From NCBI RefSeq assembly GCF_003171515.1, contig NC_089392.1, positions 2,046,001 through 2,110,000 of the forward strand: 64,000 nucleotides of DNA, in the 5' to 3' direction. The notes beneath the pieces are model-generated. The model was not told the origin of the DNA, ran no database searches, and worked only from the letters and a program-made list of their open reading frames with translations. Below are positions 54,940 to 64,000 of the stretch, piece by piece. Each line of letters begins with the position of its first letter. The stretch's first letter is position 1. A program made the position numbers and the translations under genes. This stretch comes from Pyrenophora tritici-repentis. Its lineage: Eukaryota > Ascomycota > Dothideomycetes > Pleosporales > Pleosporaceae.

Positions 54940-56231
54940 ACACCAATGCGACAAAGCCAAGTGCCAAGTTCAAGAGCATCATCGAAAACCTATAATTGCA
55001 CTCAGAATCGTCAGTTGCAGACACTGTTGCAGAGGAGAGGCACAGTCGCGCAAACCACCAGGAAGACTTTGGGCATCATCGGACGAACGACACCAGCTAT
55101 GGGCCCATAAACTGCATGGTGAGATTCAGCAGTATCCAGACTATATCTGTATTCTCGCTGAAGACTACTCGTGCTCTCTTTGATATGTTTCGCTGAACAG
55201 TTGCGAGATGCAGGCAAGACACCAAAGAGTGTAGACGAGGGATGAGACTACTGCACCTACATCTGACTTACGATCCGGCTTTACACCTCTCAAAAGCATG
55301 TAAGCGAATGCGTCACTTTCTTAAAGATGATGGGCTCTCATCGGACAGCCGCACCGGCCAGTGCATCGGGCAGCGATTCGGACCACATGACCAGGAATCA
55401 CAAACATCAACATCATAGTCGTCATAGCGAAACCTCGCCCGGAAGGAGACAATGTAAGGTTTCTGGGGATCACAGGAAAGGGTCAAGGCGGGACTGGCCA
55501 GGTCTGTCGCAGCGCTCAAAGTCTTATCCGGACGAAGACCAAGGAGTCTGAGTTTCTGCAACCTTGAACGAACTACAGGCTCATTCCCAAATTCATAGAC
55601 CAACGAATTCAATACGAGCACACCGAGTATGTCTACGAGAACTGCATATCACCTACGATTAGTCCCTTCCTGCCCCGATGGCGTCGAATCGAACGACAAG
55701 AACGCGGCTGGACATCTGGTTAGTGACTGGTATACACGAGACATGGGTTCATGGAGAAAGAATATAAAGCAAAAATATCGGAGCATACATAGCGAGGGAC
55801 AACGGAAAAGTAACAAATAATGAGAGGCGGAGGGAGAGCAACGCTTAGACGAGAGGGGCGATTCTGAACAAGTGCTTGGACAACGGGAACAAGGGAAGGA
55901 GGTGCGGGGACAACGCGAACAATGTAAGGAGGTGCTAGGACAACAGGGAAAGGGGAAGAAGGTGCTGTAGAGAGCTGGGAACCAGGAGAGAGGATGCAAC
56001 CCGCAAGCAAGCCATCAGACAAGCAGACCAGGAAACAGAAAGAGCATCCCAAACTAACACAACCCAGACCGCCACACCACCTCTTCGTCCCTCCCACCCC
56101 GCTCACACTCTCGCCGTTTCCTCCCGCGCCCCTATTCCTCCCTCATCCTCCGTCTCGCGACCTTCGCCCCGTGCACCTCTCGACCCGCCACCCCCAGCCC
56201 ACAAAACTCTAAGCCATACACAGCGCGGACC
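54940..56231. other. Gene-poor region left of the hAT pair
   Basis: About 1.3 kb. The main feature is a 30-bp tandem repeat listed separately. The last 200 bp before the transposon are cytosine-rich. No supportable gene. Confidence 0.4.
55872..55970. repeat. 30-bp tandem repeat, three units plus a partial
   Basis: Units at 55872-55901, 55902-55931 and 55932-55961 share GTGC..GGACAAC.GGAACAA..GAAGGAG-like sequence, followed by a partial fourth (GTGCTGTAG). The unit length is a multiple of three, so a translated repeat is possible, but no credible coding frame surrounds it. Confidence 0.75.
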
Positions 56232-59200
56232 CAGACTTTCCAACAAGCAAGTAAAGCAAGTCACCGCTCTAAACTTGACTTGCTTGGTTCAAACATAGGC
56301 TTTACTTGACTTGCTTGGGGTGATTTTTTTACTTGCTTGACTTGCTTGTATTACTTGCAAGTACTTGGATTACTTGACTACTACAAAGAGATTAAGCTAC
56401 ATACAAATTACCAAAACTCAGTGTTCCACTCTAGTATGTTGTAATCTCCTACAAGCTGCTCATCTGAAAGCTTAGCCTCGCTACAGTTGTACGGTTTATA
56501 ACCAGCTCGCACCCATGACCTTACTAATTGAAGAGCTGCGAGTAGCTCACTGCCCAGAGCACGTCGTTTAGGTTCAAGAAGGTCGCCAAGCTCACTGAAG
56601 AGGCGCTCACAGTCGCTGCTTGATGCTGGGATAGTCATGATATCGATTGCAAACTGCGCTAAATGCGGGTATTTCGGCAGTAGTTGTATCCAGTATTGGA
56701 CAGGATTTCCATCTGCGTTGTACTGCTCCTGCGTCCACTGCGGCTCTTGTGTTTTCCAGCGCTCAAACTCGTCAAGTGGAGCCTCTCGGTCATTGTTGCG
56801 GCTAAGTATAGCAATAATTGCCTCGTCTATGTTGTTGCTACTCGGCGCAGTTGTATACCGCTGGCGTGCTCGTTGAGGTTTGTATGCCGCCCAAAGCTGT
56901 TGGAACGACGCGTTGGCACTAGTAAGCCAATCAGCTTTGTCTGCCCACGCCACATCGCAGTAGTTCTTGTAGTACGGGTGTAGGCAAACAGCGGCGTAGT
57001 AAGCGGGCGAGTCGTCGAGCTTGTTGTAGTAGTCGTTGGCTTTGCTCCACGCGGCGCGGAGGTTGACGTTGAGGTGATCCTCTGGAGCCTCGGCATGAGC
57101 GTTGAAGTCGACGTGCTCGAACGGGCGCGCCCGGGCCTCAAGCTTGCTGAGTACGTACTCAAAAACGGGTATAACCTCATAGATTGCGCCGTATTTGCCA
57201 TCCTTAGAGCGTCCCTCGAGGCGTTTTGTGGCGTACTTGAGCGGCTCTAAGCAGTCCTGGTACTCTGCAATCACCGCCCAGTCAGCAGCTCGGAGCCCAG
57301 TTGATCTCATCCAGTTTGGGGCGTCGGGCCGCTTATTATTCCGCTGCGCAGCGTGCGCATCTTCAAGGATAACCCTATTGATATGATGCTCAGCGTACAA
57401 GTTATACGCGGCTTGAAGCTTGGTAGCGCGCTCAAAAGCAGCATAGTATGAGTTCCAGCGAGTGACGACAGGCTTGACTGGCTCGAGTACTTTGAGACGC
57501 CCTTCAGCAGGCAGGTTGTTGTTGGCAAGGCGCTGGTAGCCACGAAAAAGCTCGTACTGTTGCGGCGTTTTGATATAGTTGATGACGTCAACTAGCACTC
57601 CAATAGGGCCATCTTTCCGCCACTCTCGCATATACTGCTCCTCGGTATTGTACTGCTCTTGAGTGTTGCCGTAGGCGTCTTTGTTGGTGCCAAATATAAT
57701 AGCCTGGCCGATGAGGTTAAGCGTGTGACAACTGCAGCGGAGGCGCCGGTGAGCGGACTCAAATTCGTACTCGCGCGCGAGCGCGGCGATCGCAGTGTCG
57801 TTGTTGGTAGCGTTGTCGAGTACAAAATAGCCTAATCGGTCGCTTGTTATTCCGTATGCTGAGAGCGTCGTCGAGATAGCTTTGGCAATAGCCTCACCGG
57901 TGTGGGCGCCAGCGAGCTCAGGCAGATCGATTGGTAAGTCTCGTATTATTCCAGCTGCGTCGGCAAAGTGAGCGACTACTCCAAAGAAGCCACGTTTACC
58001 ACCCTTTGTTGTCCAGCCATCAAAGCTTACGTGTATTTTGCTTACTGAGCCTGACAGGGTGTCGATAACTTGCGGTCGTATAGACCGGAACAACCTCATC
58101 ACAAAGGTAGAAACGCTGGTATTACTTACCCACAACGCTGCCTCTGCCTCTGGGTTGGCAAATCTCATCATCTCTCTAAAATCAGGCGTCGTAAGTTCGC
58201 TGAGCGGGTGGTTTCGGTTAACAAGCCACATGACAGTGGCTGTTCGAAAGCCCTCTACGTCGAAGTTTCCAAACGCGTTAGCAGTGTTTTGTTGTACGTC
58301 TAAACCAGCGTCAAAAGCTTGCCGCAACGACAGCTGGCCTCGAGCTCTCTGCGCTAACTTTGGGCCATCTTTCGTAAGGTTGTGGCCAGGCTTTGGTTGG
58401 CTGAGATGGGTGGCTGCTGAGGTTGTAGCCTGAGTAATGTTAAACAAACCACCACGGCCAGCGTCGATAGTTTTGTGTACATGGCAGTACTTGCACACAA
58501 ACCAGATTCGAGATGTAGCATGGCGCTCAACAACGCGGTAGCCATACTGAAAGATCCAACTTTTTGGGCGCTTAGAACGCGCCAATGGCTTGATAAAATC
58601 AGGTAAACGTGCCCAGTCAATGCCGTCAAAGTTCTCAACTAGTGCGCTGTTTGTCTCATCCTGACCACCCTCTCCAGCCTCAGTTGTAGCCACCGTGCCA
58701 GCTCGGCTGCCCTCGGTGGGCGCGACAATCTCAGCCTCCGCCTGCGACTCTAAGAACTGCAACTCGAAGGTAGGTATTGGCGGCGAGGCGTTAGCCTGGC
58801 TTGCGGCAGCTAGGGTTTTGCGAGGTGATCGACGCTGAGGTCTAGGCTTAGATGCAGGCTTAGATGCAGGCTCAGGTGAAGCCTCAGGAGTTGAGGCGAC
58901 GTTGTTGGTGGCAGCGGCTACTTTCGTACGTTTGCTCCGAGCAGAAGTTTGTGGTAGGCGACGTTTGGCCATATTGGGGGTATCAGGGCAGTATAAATCA
59001 CTGGAAAACGCGTTGCTATAGGGGATACTGCATTGCGATAGGCTTCTAGACAGGCGTACGTCGAGATTGGAGCAATGCGCTAGACTAAGGCTAACGTTAT
59101 TTGATAGCCGCTTAGCCTGTTTGGGACTCAACCGAGGCAACTGCAACACTTCAAAACCATCGCGACATCTACCGTACAGCAGTTTTAGCACCCTCATCAC

Positions 59201-59363
59201 AGTAACGCTAAAACAACCAAGTAAACCAAGTAAGCCAAGCAAGCAAAGTATCTTGACTTGACTTGCTTGCTTAGCTGCCCAGCTCTTACTTGACTTGCTT
59301 GCTTGGTTTAAACCAAGCAAGTCAAGCAAGTAATCCAAGTCAACTTGCTTTTTGGAAAGTCTG
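56232..59363 (-). mobile_element. hAT transposon 2, complete and intact
   Basis: A 3,132-bp element with 8-bp target duplications CGCGGACC (56224-56231 and 59364-59371). Its terminal inverted repeats CAGACTTTCCAA-AAGCAAG differ at only one position. Subterminal regions are filled with ACTTGCTTG motifs in both orientations. The transposase frame is open, so it may be active. Confidence 0.95.
56408..58972 (-). CDS. hAT transposase, intact
   Basis: An 854-residue transposase starting at the ATG at 58972 (MAKRRLPQTSARSKRTKV). The frame is open even further upstream, through the terminal repeat, but those codons lie in the element's subterminal region. A basic, Ala/Pro-rich N-terminus precedes a BED-like zinc finger (IWFVCKYCHVHKT with a distal His). 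The RNase-H-like core has HVSFDGWTTKGGKRGFFG and GYFVLDNATNNDTA with catalytic aspartates, then CSCHTLNLIGQ. The C-terminal hAT dimerisation region (FAIDIMTIPASSSDCERLFS, ELGDLLEPKRRALG) includes the last acidic residue. It is homologous along its whole length to the broken copy at 32503-35072 but clearly diverged, so they are different families of one lineage. Confidence 0.92.
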   Translation of the reverse strand: MAKRRLPQTSARSKRTKVAAATNNVASTPEASPEPASKPASKPRPQRRSPRKTLAAASQANASPPIPTFELQFLESQAEAEIVAPTEGSRAGTVATTEAGEGGQDETNSALVENFDGIDWARLPDFIKPLARSKRPKSWIFQYGYRVVERHATSRIWFVCKYCHVHKTIDAGRGGLFNITQATTSAATHLSQPKPGHNLTKDGPKLAQRARGQLSLRQAFDAGLDVQQNTANAFGNFDVEGFRTATVMWLVNRNHPLSELTTPDFREMMRFANPEAEAALWVSNTSVSTFVMRLFRSIRPQVIDTLSGSVSKIHVSFDGWTTKGGKRGFFGVVAHFADAAGIIRDLPIDLPELAGAHTGEAIAKAISTTLSAYGITSDRLGYFVLDNATNNDTAIAALAREYEFESAHRRLRCSCHTLNLIGQAIIFGTNKDAYGNTQEQYNTEEQYMREWRKDGPIGVLVDVINYIKTPQQYELFRGYQRLANNNLPAEGRLKVLEPVKPVVTRWNSYYAAFERATKLQAAYNLYAEHHINRVILEDAHAAQRNNKRPDAPNWMRSTGLRAADWAVIAEYQDCLEPLKYATKRLEGRSKDGKYGAIYEVIPVFEYVLSKLEARARPFEHVDFNAHAEAPEDHLNVNLRAAWSKANDYYNKLDDSPAYYAAVCLHPYYKNYCDVAWADKADWLTSANASFQQLWAAYKPQRARQRYTTAPSSNNIDEAIIAILSRNNDREAPLDEFERWKTQEPQWTQEQYNADGNPVQYWIQLLPKYPHLAQFAIDIMTIPASSSDCERLFSELGDLLEPKRRALGSELLAALQLVRSWVRAGYKPYNCSEAKLSDEQLVGDYNILEWNTEFW

Positions 59364-59371
59364 CGCGGACC

Positions 59372-59480
59372 CAGCATAGCCAAACCACCCCGCCCTCAGC
59401 ACACAACAACAAAAACGTTCCTGGCTCCTTCCCGAAAGAAGGAGTGGAAGGGTGTGTGTGGCTGTTAGAGCTAGCAGACC
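59372..59480. other. Short spacer between two hAT elements
   Basis: Only 117 bp separates the two elements (59364-59480), including one target-duplication copy from each. It contains no coding frame. Both insertions keep their own intact duplications, so they are independent events rather than a nested insertion. Confidence 0.8.
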
Positions 59481-59603
59481 CAGTGATCGGAATGGTCTGG
59501 TCTGACTTGGTCTTGGTCTGGTCTAGACCGCCAAGACTTGGTCTGGTCTGGCGATTTTTTGAGACCGTGGTCGGACCGGTCTAGATGATCGGACCGGTCC
59601 GGC

Positions 59604-59611
59604 TATAAATA
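59604..59611 (+). promoter_or_regulatory. TATA box of hAT 3
   Basis: TATAAATA, 132 bp upstream of the transposase ATG, just inside the left subterminal repeats. It is probably the element's own promoter. Confidence 0.55.
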
Positions 59612-59742
59612 GGTCCACGTGACTAGATCTTAGACTAATCTAGCCAGAAAATTTAGCACAATATGAGTCATTAAGATCAAGGTAAGTCTTCTACTTACAT
59701 AGAACAATCAAGTCCTTAACAACCTACTTATATACTATTGTT

Positions 59743-62198
59743 ATGGAGCCTTCAACACCAACCTCACCGTCCCCATCGAATATTATAAGACTAGATTTAA
59801 CGTCTCTTACTCCATCTCCTATCCCCACGTCATCACCCACCCCTATACTATCACCCACTCCTATTCAATATCACGAATCTCCAGATGAGTTCGTGCAGGG
59901 CGGTATCACGTACGTGAAACGTGCAATAATTGCAAGGAAGGATTTCCGTCAAGGTACATCACACATCTGGAAGTACGGACTCCAATACATTCGAGATAGC
60001 GATAAGAAAGAGGTGTATTACTGCCATGAGTGCAGGGTTGGGAAGAGCAAGCAAGAGTTGTTTGTCATCAATGGCACTTCTAGGATCCGGAATCACCTGG
60101 AACAGAAGCACCAGATTGATCCCCAGAGTGGCATCAAGCGAAAGGGTTCTGTACGGAAGTCTATAATCGACCAGCAAAAGGATGGGGCTGCTTCCAGCAC
60201 CTTTTTCTAGAAGGAGTCAGTAGAGAAGTTTAAAGAGCTTCTAATTCGTTGGATTGTGTACTGCCATATCGCCTTCTTTCAATTAGAGAACCAGTACTTT
60301 CGTGAACTACTCCTCTTTTTAAATCCGGCACTACTCAACCACCTCCCGAAGGCTGCGAAGACTATCCGAAGCTGGGTAATAAATGCATTCATATCGAAGA
60401 AGCAACAGCTTAGGGAGGACCTACACCATTCACGGAGTAGGATCTCTATCTCCTTTGATCTCTGGACTTCACCAAACCCTTACGCTATCCTAGGCGTCGT
60501 CGCTATGTGGATTAATACTACCGGCATGCGACGTGTTACCGCTTTAGGTATGCGACGTATATACGGCGAACATACTAGAGAGAATCTTGGATCGGTGGTC
60601 CTTGAATTGCTGGAAGAATACGACATTAGCGGAGATCAGATTGGATACTTTATGCTGGATAATGCCTCGGCAAATGATACCGCTGTTGAGTTTATACTCA
60701 AGGATCTCTGCCCATGGATGAAGTCAAAACAACGTCGTCATCGCCGGCTGCGTTGCTTGGGCCATGTCATCAACCTCTGTTGCCAGGCGTTCCTTATGGG
60801 GCGAAACTGTGAGAAGTATCTTGCGAAGCTGGAGAAGCATCATCAACGTGGCGACTATACGAAGGTGGAAGAGCTCTGGAAGAAGTTCGGATGTTTGGGT
60901 CGTCTTCACAACCTGGTGCGATACATCAGGCTTACTCCACAACGGCGTAAGGAGTTTGCTACAATTATTATCGGCGGAGATCTTTCGCAATTCGACGGGC
61001 TTGAGCTTATCCAGAACAACTCGACCCGCTGGAACTCATGGTTTTATTCGATTACACGTGCATTAAATGTTCGAGAACGTTTAGAGCTCTTCTGTAACGG
61101 TTTGGGACTTGCCAAGACCGACTTGGGTGAGAGTTGGGTACGGCCATCGCTACCACACTTTCTCATCACACACACCTATATAGCTGCAGTTCCTCCATAG
61201 CTACACAATGCAACGCAGTCCTCCTCCTCTCCTCACACCGTTACATCTTCTCGGCTCGTCATGTACCTGGAAAGGGCTCCGTAGGGATCGCGAACTTTAA
61301 GCTTGATGGACAGCACTGGTTTGAGCTTAAAAAGATTGAACTCGCTCTCAAAGACTTCTATGCTACAACTTTGCTTTCTGAAGGTAAGAAGACGTCACTT
61401 GCGGACTGGTTTTCAACTTTGGACTGCCTTCTCCGGGAGATAAGCGAGACGAAGGATCACTACCACGACATCCAGACTGAGGACGATAACAACTTTACAT
61501 GGAAGTACCTTCAAGGCTGCGCTGATGCTGCTTAGTTAAAGTGCGTTGAGTACTATAACAATCAGCAGCTGAATTGGCAAAATCGATTCCCTGAAGATAC
61601 TGACCTTCCACCGGCATATTATGCGGCTCAAATCCTTAATCCATATCGCAAGTGGGGATGGTTCAGGCAAGAGTGGGTTCTTCATGGCGACGAAGAGAAG
61701 AAGAGGTGGTTTGAAAACGCACAATTAGCGGTGAAGCATCTCTGGGAGACAGAGTATAAGGGAAGGTACCCTGTCGAGATGCTGCCACCACCAGCCAGGA
61801 AGGAGAGAGATCCTGACCCAGCATTTGATCGCCAGCGGGAACATAAGCGCATTCGAATAGACGCTCCAGTTTCTACAACTGATTTGTATGAACAATACAT
61901 CTCTACTGACCGGCTTCATAACGAAGAGGCAGGTTGCAATGAGGCTATTGCGTACTGGCTATCTCGCTACGACTCCCAACGAGATCTCGCTCGCTTCGCT
62001 CTAGACATGTTTGCGATCTCGCCTATGTCGGATGAATGCGAACGTCTTTTTAGTAGCGCGAAGCTTACTATCGTCGATCGCCGTGGTAGGCTGAAGGCAG
62101 ATATTATAGAAGCGTGCGAGTGTCTCCGGGCCTGGTATGGAAAGCCCCAAGCTGAGGGGAACAGCGATATCGAGGATAGTGAGAACGAAGACTACTAG
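59743..62198 (+). pseudogene. hAT transposase with two in-frame amber codons
   Basis: Starts MEPSTPTSPSPSN and contains a BED finger (VYYCHECRVGK, then RNHLEQKH). The catalytic motifs are ISISFDLWTSPNPYAILG and GYFMLDNASANDTA, followed by RLRCLGHVINLCCQAF. The C-terminal dimerisation region is FALDMFAISPMSDECERLFS. Stops TAG occur at 60208-60210 and 61533-61535 in otherwise continuous homology. A frame change between 61126 and 61285 is best explained by one intron (GTGAGA at 61127, AG at 61284, 158 bp), after which the protein continues ANFKLDGQHWFELKKIELAL. Both ambers would arise from CAG by C-to-T change at CpA, the preferred site of repeat-induced point mutation. The copy is therefore inactive by itself. 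Confidence 0.85.
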
Positions 62199-62377
62199 AT
62201 TGACAGTCAGTAGTAAAACACATTTCCTCGGCTTCCTTCTTTGCTTCAGCCTCATTCTTGGCGGTCTTGTTGGTCGGACCGGTCTGGTCGGACCGGTCCT
62301 TATGTAAGCACCTGGTCTGGTCTGGTCTGAGGGTACAGACCAGACCAGACCAGACCATTCCGATCACTGAGCAGACC

Positions 62378-62697
62378 CCTCGTGCTAGGGTCTGCTCAAG
62401 GGTTGTGAGGTGTGGATCTGAACACTTTTCGGCTTTATGAGTTTGGAGGGGGGTTGGGACATTACTGTGAGAGAGTGATGGAGTTTGGGGTAGGGAGGGG
62501 AGTTTGAAGGTGGGCTGGAAGGTTGGAAAGATGGGGTTTGGATGGATAGAGGTTTGGGATTGGGATAGTATGTGGTTTTTGGATGTGATGATGAGAATAA
62601 AGATAAGAAGGAGTACTAGGGATGGGGCAGGATAGGAGGTGTAGAGGAGGGATAGGAGGATACCGGTGCTGGGTTGGAGAGAGGGTTGGGAACGACT
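62378..62697. other. Purine-rich intergenic stretch
   Basis: About 320 bp, strongly G/A-biased on the plus strand. The long minus-strand open frame across it is a product of this composition and has no domain. Confidence 0.45.
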
Positions 62698-62910
62698 GAA
62701 TACACGGCGCCATAGACGACCGGCCTCGCAGGGGATATAAAAAGAAATTTGTAGAAAAGGAGGAAGACGGTGCTGTGAGAAAGATAGAATACACAGCGCC
62801 ATAGGCGACCGGCCTCACGAAGGATACAAGAAGAGAGCGGATGATGCCGTGAGAAAGGCAGGAAGCACAGGGCCATAGACGGCTGGCCTGTTACAAAGGA
62901 TGATGCTGGA
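62698..62910. repeat. Imperfect tandem repeat, three copies of about 75-89 bp
   Basis: Copies start at 62698, 62787 and 62862, each with GAA-CACAGCGCCATAG-CGACCGGCCT-like sequence and a GTGAGAAAG segment near its end. The third copy is truncated and more diverged. No gene is associated. Confidence 0.75.
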
Positions 62911-64000
62911 GGAATTCCGGGGGCAAGGGGACGTGCGGCATGGCCAAGAGTAAAGTCGTTGAAGGATAATGAATACGGACCGCGGGCAGAGATATTGGAT
63001 AGGAGGAAAGCGCACATGGTAGCAATAGGCATCGCAGAACCTACCTGTTCTTCTACGAAATAGCATGAATCAGACCCTGCCCTTTCAAGTTTATACGCCT
63101 TCTTTCAGCCATGCTGGAGGTCAGTGGAGATTAAGAACGATATGACTGTCTGATCGACAGCCTCGGAGACAGTACTCTTGGACATATAGATATGGTCTTC
63201 GAAATCTCAGGGATAATTTTGGAAGGTGTTGCCGGCGTAGGAGGTATAATGTAATGTCCAGTTTATGCCGGAAGTTTAACACTAATAATTTCTGAAATTA
63301 CCGTAAAGTATAGCTGTTTATTAGTTGCCTACCTTCTCAGCACCAAGGTTCTTACATTGTTCTAAGAAGATTTCTGGCTGTGTTATAATGTTTCTTAGCA
63401 TATTACTTTGTCGTTAAGATGTCAGTGGTGTCATAGATGTCAACTAGTTAATACCCGTGTCACTGACAACATGCCACAACATGCCAGATATGTCAAAAAT
63501 GCTACAGATCGACGTCTAGCCATCTCCTCGCTACCGCCATCTTGTCGTCGTTCTCCGCCATATTTCCCAAATGACAAAGCCTGCGGACAAAGGGGGCATC
63601 TTTGACAGTGACAAACTTGGTCTCAGGGAAGTTTGCTCTATACAGATAGGAGTGTATCGTCTCAGGAGTCGTTCATGTGTTATGTTGTAATTCGGATTTC
63701 ATTCCGTTTCCACAGAAGCGGTTAGAAATATTACAGACGAAATTGTAGTCGTTGTCGTAGATAGTTTCGTCTCACAGCATGCTCACCATGCTTTCAAAGC
63801 AGAAGTCATGTCAGACGAATCGTGCTGTTGTGCTATCTCTTCGAGGATATCTGCGAGTATCACATTCCAATCTTGATCCGGCTCTCTATGCTTTCCATGG
63901 TCTTTCATGTGCATGCTGACGCGCCTCAAGACACCTGAGCATGCTTAAGGGGCTGAAAAGGGTCAAGCAGACGTCTGGGCTCTCGGGGAGTGCAATATTC
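62911..64000. other. Right end of window, nothing recognised
   Basis: About 1.1 kb with no frame longer than about 80 codons that shows a domain, and no repeat ends or RNA genes. A gene could begin beyond the window edge. Confidence 0.4.

Larger units (their letters stand above)
59481..62369 (+). mobile_element. hAT transposon 3, complete ends, damaged gene
   Basis: A 2,889-bp element flanked by AGCAGACC (59473-59480 and 62370-62377). Inverted repeats begin CAGTGATCGGAATGGTCTGG and match for at least 24 bp. GGTCTGGTCTG and GGACCGGTC motifs fill both subterminal regions. The transposase on the plus strand carries two amber codons. It is unrelated in its ends to hAT elements 1 and 2. Confidence 0.95.

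Noticed and set aside
55872..55970. CRISPR-like array
   Set aside because: Units are contiguous without spacers, and the genome is eukaryotic.
61134..61284. Coding reading of the segment before ANFKLDGQHW in hAT 3
   Set aside because: It can be read in frame from a closer acceptor at 61200, but the extra residues look unlike a hAT transposase; a 158-bp intron is preferred, though not certain.
62104..62802. 232-codon minus-strand frame at the right edge of hAT 3
   Set aside because: Crosses the transposon end and a purine-biased stretch; composition artefact.

Overview
The window is nuclear DNA of a filamentous ascomycete (Pezizomycotina, most likely a plant-associated Dothideomycete). The evidence is short GT-AG introns (about 45-230 bp) with CTAAC/ACTAAC branch sites, a fungal Zn2Cys6 regulator, AA9 and GH93 plant-cell-wall enzymes, secreted cysteine-rich proteins and hAT DNA transposons. 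There are no bacterial-style operons. Most genes were assembled by hand from exons, so some ends are uncertain.

Layout. 1-3.1 kb: no supportable gene. 3.1-8 kb: a secreted-protein-like frame without a start codon, a Zn2Cys6 transcription factor (minus), a serine tRNA gene whose D-loop is split by a 57-nt GT-AG intron, and a cysteine-rich secreted protein (minus). 8.4-27 kb is the conserved, gene-dense part: Ssu72 CTD phosphatase, an Nbp2-like SH3 protein, an alpha/beta hydrolase-cysteine phosphatase fusion, dihydroxy-acid dehydratase, ribosomal protein S19, a GH93 exo-arabinanase-like enzyme and a 952-residue membrane-anchored protein of unknown function. 27.2-29.2 kb: three diverged tRNA-like genes, each with a 75-102-nt hairpin-forming insert in the anticodon loop, plus a solo LTR. 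30.3-42.3 kb: an AA9 lytic polysaccharide monooxygenase with a long low-complexity tail, a frameshifted hAT element, a RING-like protein, a small conserved-looking protein and an M28 carboxypeptidase of the PSMA/transferrin-receptor type.

42.3-64 kb is accessory-looking and gene-poor. It holds weak small reading frames, a 128-bp foldback MITE, a gene with one in-frame amber codon, a second solo LTR and two complete hAT elements lying 117 bp apart. One of these has an intact transposase. The other is broken by two TAG codons of the kind made by C-to-T change at CpA.

The genes do not form one pathway. The plant-facing set (AA9, GH93, secreted cysteine-rich proteins) is interleaved with housekeeping genes (S19, Ssu72, dihydroxy-acid dehydratase, Nbp2). 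The most unusual material is in the RNA genes: the D-loop-split tRNA-Ser and the 27-29 kb cluster of tRNA-like genes carrying hairpins. Four elements (three full hATs and one MITE) keep exact 8-bp target duplications and two solo LTRs keep exact 5-bp duplications, so the mobile-element boundaries are well determined.
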